Shown piece by piece: positions 47,520 to 60,505 of a DNA stretch of 64,000 bases; position 1 is the stretch's first letter, and each line of letters opens with the position of its first letter. Below the pieces are notes generated by a model that searched no databases, had not been told where the DNA came from, and saw only the letters and a program-made list of their open reading frames with translations. A program made the translations under genes and the position numbers. The stretch covers positions 611,395,303 to 611,459,302 of the forward strand of contig CM060910.1 in NCBI GenBank assembly GCA_030737875.1, written 5' to 3'. The DNA is from Allium sativum. Lineage: Eukaryota > Streptophyta > Magnoliopsida > Asparagales > Amaryllidaceae.

Positions 47520-48569
47520 TTGCAGGAAGGTATGTCTTTCCACCTACTTCTTGCGGATGCAAGTCTTTTCTTATTCCCATATGTTGTAGATTCTTACAAG
47601 AATTTAGCCAATATTTTGATTTTCCATTTATGTTCAAAATAGTTCTGACTAAACTTTCGCATGCATTTTTTTCAATATGCATTACATCCAAGTGGAGATG
47701 TAGCAGCAATTCCCAAGAGTATTATAAATTTTAAGCATTCACTTCTATATGAGAAAGAATTAAATTAAAAAATTAAAAATATATATGTTGATAACAAATT
47801 GTATCTTCTAATAATGAAACTTGAAGAAGATGGACTTTTTTTTTCACTTGTAACTTTTCTTGTTATATGTAGCTTTTTTCTTCTTTTGGTTTTTTTTCTT
47901 TCACTTAGCAACTTCAAGAGTGTTTCCATCTAGTTTTTGTGGTTTCTTTCCCTGCTTATTTTGAATATACAATTTCCTCGAGCTCCCATTCTTCCCGAAT
48001 TGCTTGGTTATTCTTTGGTCCTCTAACCACTTATCGGAGATGAGCGGAGGAAAAAACTGTGATCGGTTGGATTTATCAAGCTAAGACATGCTTACTTACA
48101 GATTTAAGCACGTTTATGCCACTCATTTCGATGGATTTACCTCGTTCTTCGATTTTACCATCAAACCAACTTCTTCTTTTTTGGAAAGGGTGATATGGAG
48201 ATAGAAATCTTCTATGGTGCATGTATACACGCTTACAACTAAAAGGTAGATAATCCGACGATGTATTAATCCCATAAATTAGACACCCTGTTTTACCTTT
48301 TGTTGTACAATCAGCTAGATAGTTATAAGCAGGAAAGTCATTTATAGTCCACAGTAAAACAACATTCACCTAGAAACTGGAATCACTAAATGCAACTTAT
48401 AACCCCGCATCATTATTTATCTCTTTCAAATCATCTATCAAGGGCTCTAGATAAACATCAATGTCATTACCTTATCACATAAATAAATACTTTTTAGTAA
48501 GCTTTTGTTATTTAAATAACATGTGACAAGATATATATATATATATAAGGTTTTTATTTGTACTACTTG
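47520..48569 (-). pseudogene. CACTA (En/Spm) TNP2 transposase, C-terminal fragments
   Basis: Minus-strand fragments. At 48076-48369: LLWTINDFPAYNYLADC, CTTKGKTGC, HHRRFLSPYHPF and WFDGKIEERGKS, hallmarks of the TNP2 family. At 47520-47709: HLDVMHIEKNACESLV, NINGKSKY, MGIRKDLHPQ and TYLPA. Between them frames are broken. The coding match stops exactly where the terminus of the small CACTA-like element begins (47519). The N-terminal fragments are at 62417-63820, beyond the LARD. The protein would bind and cut element ends; here it is dead. Confidence 0.88.
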
Positions 48570-48574
48570 TAAAA

Positions 48575-49569
48575 TGTTAACCCGAATATAACCCCTACAG
48601 AATCACAATGAGGAACAGAGAGGTACAATCTTGAAATTAGATAACACTTAACCAAAAATACCACGAAGACCTAACCAAGTCATTGCTCAAGTTTCAGGCA
48701 CCAAATAGTTATGTACGTAGGCCAGTATTGACCCATCATGGGTCGACACCGACCCATGTACGTGACTCTTTTGAGCCCACGACTTGTTCCATCCTCCTCG
48801 CAATATGAACAAGAAGCCATGAAAGAAATTAAATGGTGATCATACTTGTCCAAGCATCAATACTCCACAGACTGGAAGGTAGGATCTAGAAGGCGAGAAG
48901 TGAAGTTTGATACAACATTAAACTAAGTCCAGTCAATACCAAATTACATCCGGGAACTAAACAAGACACGAGCATCGCGATCATGTAGTATGGGCAGAAA
49001 ATACGCTAACAACATTGGTTGGCACCGACCCATGTAGTTAGTGTATTTTTCCATGCTACTTTCTAGGATGGGTCGGCACTCTATTCTAAGTCTTCCTGCA
49101 AGTGGGCTTGGCCCAAGTTCCTCCAGAACACCTATAAATATCCCCTAAGCTCCAATGTCGAAGGGGGATTTCCTTGCTTTGCTAAAGCTTTGCCAAGATA
49201 GATCTTCATCTCTAGCAGCCATTACTTTCCTCCTATAACAAAGCATCTTCTCTAGATGATGGAAAATCTAGGTCATAGGCTGGTTATCGTGATTCTCCGA
49301 TAACCAATAGTACTAGTGATAATATGTTAATCTCTACTTTGGGGAACTTTGTAATTATCCATAATATATTATACTTGGCATGGCAAGGATCATAATAAAA
49401 GATATTCCAAGTGGATATAGGCCTTGACAATTACTGAACTACTATAAAAATTCTCTCTCTCTCTTTACTTTCTATTTCTTACCTATTTTCATTTATCTTT
49501 ATATGTTCTGTAATGTTTTCCCCGAAAAGGGGTGGTGCTTTCGCTAAAATCTTATTTTTGGCATTAACA
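48575..49569 (+). repeat. 5' LTR of the LARD (995 bp)
   Basis: U3 contains ACCGAC at 48748-48753 and 49024-49029 and its reverse form GTCGGC at 49072-49077, each within a GACCCAT context, and the palindrome GACCCATCATGGGTC (about 48730-48744). TATAAATA is at about 49132-49139. A (CT)n run is at about 49452-49463. Confidence 0.9.
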
Positions 49570-49586
49570 TTTGGTGATTTCACTAA

Positions 49587-49829
49587 AAACTGAGTCTAAG
49601 TCCTAGATCTGAACTATCTATTATAGATCCTCATGATCTAGAAGGCAGATCTATCGGAGAAGCTATGAAAAAGGCCGTAAATCAGATCTATAACTTATGC
49701 CACGAGAAGGTCAATATCATATTTGATCTATCTACTATAGATCATCATGACCTAGATGGAAGATCTATTGCTGAGACCATGAAAATTCGGTTGAGCGAAT
49801 CAATTGCCGAAGCTATGAAGATGCATTAA
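49587..49829 (+). CDS. Open frame with internal repeat at LARD start, possible gag remnant
   Basis: 80 codons without an early Met, just inside the left LTR. It contains a duplicated motif: DPHDLEGRSIGEAMKKAV and then DHHDLDGRSIAETMKIRL, followed by SESIAEAMKMH. A repeated amphipathic unit in this position could be a gag remnant or part of a small non-standard protein. I do not recognize the family. Chance openness cannot be excluded at this length. Confidence 0.25.
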   Translation, partial: KLSLSPRSELSIIDPHDLEGRSIGEAMKKAVNQIYNLCHEKVNIIFDLSTIDHHDLDGRSIAETMKIRLSESIAEAMKMH

Positions 49830-51537
49830 GGCATATCTACTATTAAAAGTTATGAATGATCGATTTTATCTAATATGAGAAGCTAGGAAGATTCGATCAG
49901 GTGAATCGGATCTGCAACTCGAGCGGTGATAAGATTAATTTATACTACCAGATCGGATAACAATTCTGAATTGTAGAAGAAAAACTTAACTTCATAAATC
50001 AAAGCCTTGCTTGTGGAAGATGGCATTTTCCAGAAACTGATGATATCGAATCAATAGGAAAATTCACGTGCGCGCTAAGGACAATGTGAAGAGAAGATCA
50101 GCAAAATTCGAGCAAGAGATATATTAAGTATAGGTGTTGGTACCGACCGACCACAATGGTCCAGTACCGACCCATAAGAATTTGTCTGACGTTGCATCCA
50201 ACTTCATGAAACGGTTACACAGACCTTCTACCTTGCTTCAAAGAAGTAAAAGTTCGAAAAAATTCTAAATAGGAGGACCAGTATTAATCCATACCCATGG
50301 ATTTGTACCAACCCACAATAATAGGAGAAATGACAACTTTAACTTCATTGTTGAGTTCTGTCACGTTATCACCTTGTTTGAAGGGTTCATGGTTAGTTTA
50401 AGGAACATTCAGACGGAAAGATAGAGAACAGTTCACAATGGTAAGCTAAGAAGACAAGAAATAATTTCTCTTTAAAGGATCAGACAACCTAACTCTGAAC
50501 CTATCTGCATAGTATAAGACTATCACGAGAGAACTGCACAAATAACTATCTAGTTAAAGCCAAAAGGGGAACAAACTTGTCTTGAATTAAAGCCAAAAGG
50601 ATAGAGAAACGCAAATTCTTGCCTACTCGAACTCTGTTCACCAATAAGATCTTGATAAAACGATACCCTAATAAGCATGTTACATTAGCTATCTTTTCTT
50701 ACAATAACACAACTGATCTGAAATGTTTACATTGTGCAGGTATCACTAGGTTATGGCTAAAGCAGTGGCAATCGCTACAGTCCAATGCAAGGCTCCCACG
50801 AATCTTCCGAGATTGGAAAAAGCCAAGTGCCATGGATGACTTGAAGCCTACCTGACATTGCATTACCAATGAAAGAGGGGAAAAACTGCATCATACAAAT
50901 GCTACATACCATGCACAAAAGAAGGAAGGCGAGACTAGCATTCTAGATAAAAATTCAATAAATTGTTGAAATGTGCCAAAAGAATGAAGGTGCCATAGGA
51001 TCTAAGAGACCTTCGGTTAACCCACTCTGATACCCAGTAGAGAAGCAAAGCTGAGAATAACACTAGGTAAAAGAAAGGCGACAACCATTTAAATGTTGGA
51101 TTTCACCATCAGACCTGGATTTCACCATTAGACCTCTGGGGTTCGATATCTCACCCTCAACTATGCTATGACGAGTGCTAAGGACAATTAATGAAATGAC
51201 CCTCATTGAAACTGTCAAGTTTGCGGTACTAAGTGAAATTCATTTTGTTCCAAAGCATGGTGTATTGAGAAGCAACCTTGTTATGCAATATCAATATTAT
51301 CAAAAGACGGTTAGCATCACCAAGCAACGGCGTTGTCCTACGATTGTCAGCATTATCATTAATATCTAAAGACTTACAACATCATAAAGTCACGATGTCA
51401 TTCTAAGGCCTTCGCCATTACAACCAAGTCCTTCCACATACGAAGTCCCTCAAACCCCTTCCATATGTGGAGGCACCTGAAGACATCGCCCAAGCTGAGG
51501 CATAAAAAAGACCTCACCTAAGATGAGGCACACAAAA

Positions 51538-52170
51538 AACTTTGCTCTTATGAGGCACCTGATATACATCGTGATAAAGTATGGCCTCAGCAAACGTGAC
51601 CAACACAGACTGGTCCCAAACACGAATGAAGCCACACAATGATCAATAAAAATTGAGTGAGAAAGACCTCGTCATTAAGAGGCACTCTCGATATACATCG
51701 TGATAAAGTCTGGGCTTGGGAAACTTGACCAGCATAGACTGGTCCCGAACCCGGATGAAGGCATGCGACAATCGATAAAAAAGAGTGAGAAAGACCTCGT
51801 CATTACGAGGCACTCTCGATATATATCATGATCAGTCAGGCTCTAGGGAACACGATCCAGGCCAGGCCACTCGACCACCAATAAAAATCGAGGGAGAAAA
51901 GACCTTGTCTTTACGAGGCACTCTTTATATACATCGCGATGAGTAAGGCCCCTGGAAATGCAATCCCGGCCAGGCCACATGACCATCGATAAAAATCGAG
52001 GGCGAAAAGTCTTTGTATTTACAAGATACTCTTGATATACATCACGATGAGTCAGGCCCCGGGAAATGCGACCGATGCAATTCGGTCCCGACCCCGGTTA
52101 ATGCCACACGACTACCGATAAACATCAAGTGGGTAAAGACCTCGTTCCTACAAGGCATTTGATAGCATCG
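51538..52170 (+). repeat. Tandem array of roughly 105-130 bp units in the LARD
   Basis: Six diverged units start near 51538, 51667, 51795, 51900, 52009 and 52137. Shared blocks are GACCTCGT...GAGGCACTC, GATATACATCGTGATAA and CGATAAAAATCGAG. Third and fourth units are shortened to about 105-110 bp. Confidence 0.85.
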
Positions 52171-55100
52171 TGAAGAGTCCACAACACAAGGCCGCCTGTT
52201 TAGATATCATATAAAAGCGATCTGATAAAAACACCGACCATTGGTAATTGATAAGAAATCCTAAAAAGAAAAGTCTAGGGATGATCGATGAAGTCGGAAA
52301 AAGAATCCACTGCTCGAGATAAGCATGTCCAAAAGAGAGATCGCGACTCCTGAGCAAGTGTCCTCATCACTAAGCAAGGATGAGTGCCAATCTCTTGTAA
52401 ATGCAACTCTAAATATAAGCCCCTCTCACATAAATCCAAGGATGAGATTGCTTGATTGTTGGAATCAAAATTTTCTAGTGAGGAGGTGCTATATTAACCG
52501 GATTGAAGTCGAAGCCATTCAACATGAAAACTTGGAGTTTCCAAAAAACAAGCATCCTTACCCATAACTCCAAAGGGCTCCTCTAATAGACAAGCCAAAC
52601 ATCCATTCCTAGCAAACCAAAATTCCTCCCTTGGAAGACATGATGCCTTAACCATCATCGCGTAGTTTGGTTGTCCCGATGGCCCGTCTACTCAGAACAT
52701 ACGGATAAGCGGTGCTCATAAGGCGGTTATGAAACATAACATAACTCGAAACCAATGGAGAAATTGCCAACCCTCGAAAACTAAGATAGGTAATATCTAC
52801 AGCGGTAATCCGATACCTAAGACACTAAGGAGGTTAACAGGATCAATAACCATTATAAGTTGTAGGCAACACCCAACGTATATGGAATTTAAGTTCACCA
52901 CAATCCGCGATGACCCATGGTATGGGGGCAACACCACCCATAATGACCTGAAACGACATTAGGGTAAAACATACCATAGGCCTATCCCGGCATTGTGATG
53001 AATGGGAAGCGTAGCAATAAAGAATAGATTACCATAACAGAGGAGAATGCTAGAAAGTAAGAAGGAAAAATGTCGAAAAGTATCAGAATATACAAAGACG
53101 TATGATAAGAAAAAGCAATCCTATGTCAATATAGTGTCTGTTTACAGAGGTTAAATCAACTCAAAAGATAAATGCTAGTACCCATGCATCTCCGGCCAAA
53201 GAAAGCGCTACAAGAAAATAAAATGCAATTGACACACGAAGGGAATGCAGAAACTCAATTCAATAATGCAAAGTCATGCAACAAACAATAGCATTTTATT
53301 ACTGCGTCACAATACCAACGACCACTTATCTAGATGGCATGGACCGACACCTGCATAGTCCCGACCAAGGAAAGGTGATATGCACGTTGTGCATGACTAT
53401 GAATAAAATAAAACAAGACTAACAAGTTATGGAAAATTCGAGACTATGTCTGAAGCGCGCGAATAGTCCTATGACACGAGGGCTAGTCTACGTTCATACA
53501 ATTACAAAAATGAAGCTGAGGTGAATTGTACCACAATCGTGTTACATCCGACAATAAATTCCGGCATCGATCCAAATACAATAAAGGGCACAAGCTAATT
53601 CAACACTATCCCAGCCCAGCTAAGATGGAAATGTGAACCTGACACAACATGGATAAGAGCAAATAACGAAATTGTGAAGCGCTCGCATACACTCTAAGTT
53701 CCTTATATCCAGTTCTCTCACCATTTCCTATTAATCACACTGATGGGTCATCCAAGTTGGTAGTGCAGCAACCCATTTCGAGTAAGACCCTAGTTTTAAA
53801 TTAGAAATATGGATGGTGCTAGTAAATGTGATGGATATGACAACCGACAGTGGAGGTGGTAAAGATAACACCATCCTCGATGAATTCAAAAGATGGTAGG
53901 GAGACATCGAACTCTAAGGACTTCTGTCACTAAAGAAGCAATTTGTTATTTCATCGATGGATCCTAATAAATAAAAAACATCAAGCTCAAATGTGGAAAG
54001 AGGATTGTACACTGGTGAGATATAAGTATGAGCCTCGACATCAATGAACATATCGCATAGCCGAATCAAGTGTCTGCATGCTTCCAAATTCGAAAATGGA
54101 ATATAACTGCATCCCTAACTTTGAGACTATGAATGAACCATAGGGTTGTCCAAAGACTGGCATCACACCCAAATGTTGGTTGAAACTAGAGGGTCGGGCA
54201 AAAACTGACCTACAAAGAAGACATCCAAGATGATAAACAGCATTAAGAAGATGCCCCAAATCCAAACTGTCCTTGCGTAAATCACCAGGCAGAGTGGCTG
54301 AGTCATAACTAAGGTTGTAAGGATATGCTGGAAAAAATGCGATCATGATGAAACGGTCAACCAACAGGATTACTAAATTATGAGGATATGAGCAACCATA
54401 CTAAACAGACTATGGGCAATTAAATAAAATTCCGAGAGTATCTAATTTCCTAACAAAAACAAGAACTCTTGTAGTCGTAAAAATTAACTCTCCCAACTGA
54501 GGCAAACATGCTGGAACTCAATCAAAATCCTCATGCATACCAAAATCCAATACATAACCATGTCACATAAAAATTGTTACTATGTGATTTAATAAATTGC
54601 CACATGGATAATTAAGTCATATGCATAAGCAATTATACACAACACACAAAACACATAAAAAATTATGCAATCATGATTATGTTAGAAAAAACTAATCTTT
54701 TATTGTAAGATCTTCTATATACAGTATAAACTACAAGCAATGCATGTGTGAAACATCAGCCTTACCAACACCTTGGAGAGATAAGAATATAAATATGCCT
54801 CGACCATGGCATAATGGGAAAGTGAACTCAGAGAAGTTCGAAATATATGCTTTGGACTTTAAACTCCAAAGAAAATGTAGTAAAATCCCCTACATGGATG
54901 TTGGTAACTAAGGAACCGCAAGAGGTTAAGCTGGAATAAACCAAAGTAATCTGAAAGGCGAAGAAATGGGCAGCTCCAACCCTAATAAGGATTGAAGGAA
55001 CACTCAAGTGATGGTATATGAATGAGCTACCTCCCAATAGTTGACCACTATATAAGCATTGAACCAAGCATATAGAGGATGAGTTCAATCAATGAAATTC

Positions 55101-56322
55101 AGCATATAATGCACAAAGTGAGACAATATACCTCAGATGTTTCTCAAAGGTGCATAGACTATAATGGGACCTCGTCCAAAAAGGAGAAAGTGGCGTTTCA
55201 CCAAACGTTAAAGTGAATGGCCAAAAAGTCATTGTAGAAAACGATACTTCACATCAAGTCTATCAGGTATGTTTTATTTTCAATTACGAGCCCATACGAA
55301 CGACTCTTTGAATTCAAGATAAGACGATGAATAGTCGCTATGCGGATTCTGAGTGTCGACTGGGGCAAGTATAATGTATTATTTAAGCAAAGCAAGTCCA
55401 GTGCTTTCAAACACCATAAATGAACCATTATGCGTAAATAACACTTTATGAGCAAAATAAAGTAACTTATACAATTTTTTTAAATACTCTCTCAAAACTT
55501 ACCCATTGCCAATGAGAAAACGACAATGAAGCCTTTGTACGAAACGAAACGACAGTCCCTCCTTTGTAAGATCCCATGAAAGAAGGAGAACAGGAAAGCT
55601 GGTATTGTAAAATCATCAACTGTATCAAGTTCCAAACGAATCTCTGCACTTGGATCCATATAAGTAAAGGAACTTGGCCAAATTAACACAATGGGATGAG
55701 TGCAGCCAGGAAGAGAAAAGCTTAGGGCATTGGGATAAATCATAGCCAATCTTCACTACCAACCAACAACAATGTGAAATTCGATTGTACCCTCCCTCCA
55801 ATGACAACAGTCCAAAAAGTCAAAAGTAGAGAATTTCTACATTGATCAGAGAATGTGACAAAATCTATGGAGCGCCTGTTACGTTGCAAAGGGAAATGAA
55901 AAACTTTAGTCAAGCTTGGTTAAGAATTCACTATGTTCCAACTGAACTTAATCCAAGGGTTAATTAACCATCGATCATTGTCTAAGAGATGGCTAGATCC
56001 TTTCAAATGCAAAGCAATGAAGTTTAGCCCCATACGAAAGGAGTGTATAAAAAAATGAGAAATAAAGGCATCATTCCATTATTGCTTATAAGCCAATGGA
56101 AAACTGTGAAAATGAAAGCGATTTAGAAGCGACACCATTCTCAAAAGAAATTACCGAAACGCTCAGTTGAAGACGGACTCTCTATAACTTAATTAGCCAC
56201 AATTATCATGAAATACTCTACAGGTAATGGATTATAACTCCTAAAAGGAACTAAAAAGCCTATGACACGATTAGAAGGAATAGCAACAATGACAACATTA
56301 TCAAAAAGGGATTTTCACTTAA

Positions 56323-56577
56323 AGGGCTTATTCATTCAGGGTAATAAGTTTTAAGGACAACACTTCTGAAAAATTAATTTTAAGGAAAATTCTGCATGAA
56401 AAAGATAAAAGCGGTTATCTTTTTACATTATACATAAATAAAGATAACTTCTTTTATCTTTTTCCTGTATAACTTAAAAAGATAACCGCTTTTATCTTTT
56501 TTATGCAGAATTTCCCTTAAAACTAATTTTTTTAAATTGTTGTCCTTAAAACTGATTACCCTAAACAAATAAGTGCT
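56323..56577. mobile_element. Foldback MITE, about 255 bp
   Basis: The element is almost entirely an inverted repeat of about 115 bp. Left arm blocks AGGGCTTATTCATTCAGGGT, GTTTTAAGGACAACA and AAAGCGGTTATCTTTTT are mirrored on the right by ACCCTAAACAAATAAGTGCT, TGTTGTCCTTAAAAC and AAAAAGATAACCGCTTT. It is flanked by TTAA on both sides (56319-56322 and 56578-56581), so the duplication is TTAA or a 3-bp TTA/TAA as in PIF/Harbinger elements. The superfamily is uncertain. Confidence 0.85.
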
Positions 56578-58182
56578 TTAACCTAATTTCCACTTTTCAA
56601 AAACTGCACCTTTATTGTTGCAAAACTATTCCAGTCAACGTGGCATAACCGTTTAAACAAAGCTGGTATAGTGCAATTCCTAACTCCTAAAGTATATCTC
56701 GTAAGGGAGGACAAGCAAAGGAATAGCCTTATTCAAGCACATGCAGAAATGGTGAGGAGTAGAATCACATAGGGTTGATCCACAACTTCACCCTGAGTCG
56801 GTGTTGTACATCGCCTTCAAGAATCCCGAACTGAAGAAACACATGCCAAAGCATTCGATGCTTGACCACAGAAGGGCATCTCTTTAGCAGATTTGAAATG
56901 AGCATTGAATGCCAGGTGTGGAAAGTCAGGCACATGCCCTGTCATGGTATTGCTCTTCCAGCAAGATCATGAGAGACGGCCCTGATATCAACCCAGGGGG
57001 AGTGCGTGGATGAAGCCAATTCAACTTTGGATTGAATAGAGTCGCCCCCTCCAGAACTTATGCGAATCAGATATCTCAATGCCGCTCTACAAAAGGAAGC
57101 GTACTCAAACCTGTCAGGTACGCATGTTTCCTAAATGTAATACAGTTGTAACGGAACATGTTCGGGACTTGAAATCAGCATGTGTCGATCAAAGGATACC
57201 AAATTCCATCTAAGGACAAGTGCGACACCATATCCATATGAGTTGTATCCAATTAGTCAAATGTGCTTTCAAACGATACCAACTCATGAATGTGCCCACT
57301 TGAGTCTAGAAAACTTTTTATAATGTTTCTTTTTATTGGACTTATCATTGTCGTCTTGAGCAATCGACGACGAATCCGTCGCCAAAATCGGCACAGGAAG
57401 CTCTTCATTTCAGGTCCATCAAATGTGTTCGCACTTTAAAAGGAAGACCTCGGAAATCGAGATAAGCTACACTACATTTGAATATTAATACATGGCACGA
57501 ATATCGTTAAAGCGATTAGAAATGCTATGAGCTTCAAATTACCGAGTTCCGAGGTATTGGAGATTGCAAAAGCATGTTCCTTCATCCTAAAAGCTGAGTC
57601 AGGGGCATGTGATCCATTTTCGCAGCCAAGGCAACTTAAACATAGTCCATACGTAATTCGTAAAGTTGTGCGACGAGACAGTCAAGTTCAAGGCTAGTTC
57701 ATTTCTTATTGTTGAATTAAAGAGTAGAGATGACCATAAGTTAAGAAATATTTGGATTAATTCTTCAAATTACCAAAAAATCCGAAAATAAAGTGTTAGA
57801 AGCTCGAAGGTGGTCCAGACTCTAGTTTAGTCTAAATAGAGGATCAGTGTGAATTCGAATTTGAAGTTAAGAAATGCCATTGACTAGGACCACATTACAG
57901 TCAAACTCAAAATCATGAGAACGACGCACTTTATGCAGTAAGCCTCAGGATCAAAGCGATCAATAGACAACGGATCCGTCACCATAAGTGTCAATGAAAG
58001 CTTTCCCGTTTTATAGGACCGTGGATAGGCAAAGAAAATACAAAAATGGAGATGCTATAAGTATGCTCGGATAAGAATATGCACCATTCAACGGTCCATA
58101 GGAATTACAAAACACCAACGCCAACAGAATATATCTTAGGGTCAATTATAACTATTCACATCGTTTAGCAAATGGATAGAAG

Positions 58183-59365
58183 ATGGGGAAGCAATGTTCG
58201 AAGGTAAAATGGATAAAAGATGGAGATAAAAGTACCGCATATTTCCACCATTTAGCAAACGGTCGACGTCGCTCTACCTTCACTTCTGAAATCTACCACA
58301 ATGACACTACCTACACTGATCCTCATGATATTCATCGTCTCTTCACCGACTTCTACAACAATATTATGGGCAAACCTTCCTCTCCCCTCCCAGACATAGA
58401 CTGGAATCTCCTCTACCTCTCCCCTTAACCCATTCACATTGACCATCCCTTCACTAAGCAGAAATATGGAAAGCACTCAAAGATATGGCGGACGATAAGG
58501 CCCCTGGGCCGGATGGATTTGGCCCACTATTCTTCAAACAATTTTGGCCCATAATTAAATCCGACATTCTTGACATGTGTATTGAATTCCAATCGAACCC
58601 CGCTTCCATTTCCAAACTTAACTATGCCAGTATCACCCTTATTCCTAAAACTTCTGGTGCTAACACCCTCGCCTCCTTTCGTCCAATCATCCTCCTCAAC
58701 ATTACCTTCAAAATCATCACCAAAATCTTAACCAGTAGACTTCAAACTGCTATTGATTCATTGGTTGGCTCCAAACAATCGGCCTTCATCCTTGGACGCA
58801 ACATTTTTGATTATGTGGCTGACACACAGGAAGTAATCTCCCTTTGCCATTTCACTTCGATGTCGGTGGTCTTACTTACACTCGATTTCTCCAAAGCTTT
58901 TAATTCAGTTAATTGGAATTTTATATTGTCCTTAATGGCACACCATGGCCTTTTCCCTAAATGGTGTCATTGGATAGAGTGTATCGTGAACACAAGCTTC
59001 TCAACCATCTCCATCAACGGAGAAAGAGGGGACTCTTCAAATCTAAATGTGGGTTGAGACAAGGCGACCCGCTTTCGCTATTGATCTTTGTTCTGATCGC
59101 GGATGTTTTCAACCAAATGGTTAAAGCTACTATTATAAATGACCCCTTTGCAGGCATCAACCTCCCAAAATGCACTTCTTCCATTTCTAACCTCCAATTT
59201 GCTGATGATACCATCTTGTTTGCCTCACCAAACCCTTTTCACATCCATTGCCTCAAGGTCCTTCTCTATACTTTTGAACTCATCTCTAGCCTTTCCATCA
59301 ATTTTTGCAAAAGTTCTATCATTATGCATGGTGACTCTTCTGATCTGGGACCCCATCTCCTGTAG
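58183..59365 (+). pseudogene. LINE reverse transcriptase, frameshifted
   Basis: Pieces in three frames. 58183-58428: VKWIKDGDKSTAYFHHLANG, the segment before RT. 58485-59057: DKAPGPDGFGPLFFKQFWP, ITLIPKTSGANTLASFRPI, LLTLDFSKAFNSVNW with the first catalytic Asp. 58961-59365: GLRQGDPLSLLIFVLIADVF and LQFADDTILFAS with the FADD palm motif. Catalytic motifs are intact but at least two frameshifts and a stop make it inactive. Confidence 0.92.
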
Positions 59366-60505
59366 CTTAAGTTGTAAACTGGAATCTTACCCGATATCTT
59401 ACCTTGGCATTCCTCTCCGGCTGACAAAAATTTTCAGAATGGATTAGCTTCCCCTCATCGCAAAAATTGAATCCAGACTAGCACTCTGGAAAGCTAATTC
59501 TTTATCCACTGTTGGCTTCCTCGTCTTAATCAAAGCTGGCTTCTCGTCCATTCCGTTTTATTGGATATCTTTTCACAAACTCCACTCCTGGGTCATCGTT
59601 AAGATTGATGCCAGTAGAAGCTCATTTCTATGGAATGGAGGTAAAGCTAAACACCTCGTCAATAGGTAAATAGTTTGCCAGTATCATGACCATATTGGCC
59701 TTGGTATCATCAACATTTTTTCATTCAACACCGTGTTGCTAGCAAAATGGTTATGGCGTACTCTTACACCTAGTAATTTCATTTGGAAAGATTGGATCTT
59801 ATCTCGCCTTTACAACTCTAACACCAATCTCTTTCTCCACTTCTTGCTGAACTCCTGACCCTCTCCTTTTTAGGTTGGCGTACTCTCGACTATTCCTTGC
59901 ATCAAATCTCTCTTTCACGTGATGATTGGCAATGGCAAAAAATCTTTTTTTTTTGATTTGATAGCTGGCACAAGCAATTCCCTCTTACTCGCTCTCATCC
60001 TTTATTATTTTCGTTTAATCGATCATCTGATCTCTCAGTTGCTAATGTCATGGGCTTAGGCCCATTAGGCCTTTGCCCTTCCACTTTCTTTGGGCTTGAT
60101 ATTTTAGTAGGAGCCTCTCCGGTGAATAATACTCTTCTCCCGACAAGGCTTACAAAACAGCCTGATCGCTACAGTTGGGCTTTGGGCCCAACTAACAATT
60201 TTTCTGTGTCAGCCTATTACAAATTTCTTTCTCATCATGGTCGCTGCTTCTCTTTATCCCATGTTTGGAAGTGCCATATGCCTCTTGACATAACTTTCTT
60301 CCAGTGGTATCTAATCCACTTGTGCATCAACACCAAAGACAGACTCAGATGCATGAATTTAAGCAGTGACCCATTATGTGATATTCAGGAAGAAACCCTC
60401 GATCATCTCTTTAGGGAATGTGACTTCTTCTATGTGGTTTGGGATGTAGTTAGCTCCTTTTTGCTCGTCTGCATACCAACTCTCTTACCTTTATTTGGTC
60501 ACTAG
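59366..60505 (+). pseudogene. LINE C-terminal region with zf-RVT domain
   Basis: From about 59385 one frame gives SYPISYLGIPLRL, then after a stop WKANSLSTVGFLVLIKAG, SFLWNGGKAKH and LLAKWLWRTLTPSNFIW, the usual plant L1 C-terminal region. 60050-60505 holds the zf-RVT domain: FSVSAYYKFL, HVWKCHMPLDITFFQW, LCDIQEETLDHLFRECDFFYVVW. Downstream to 60974 only decayed remains (KERNVHVFNNPKNAF near 60565) and a 3' untranslated region are seen. Confidence 0.9.

Noticed and set aside
50619..55807. Scattered open frames of 60-110 codons in the LARD interior
   Set aside because: Lengths are those expected by chance, they lie on both strands, and none resembles a known family.
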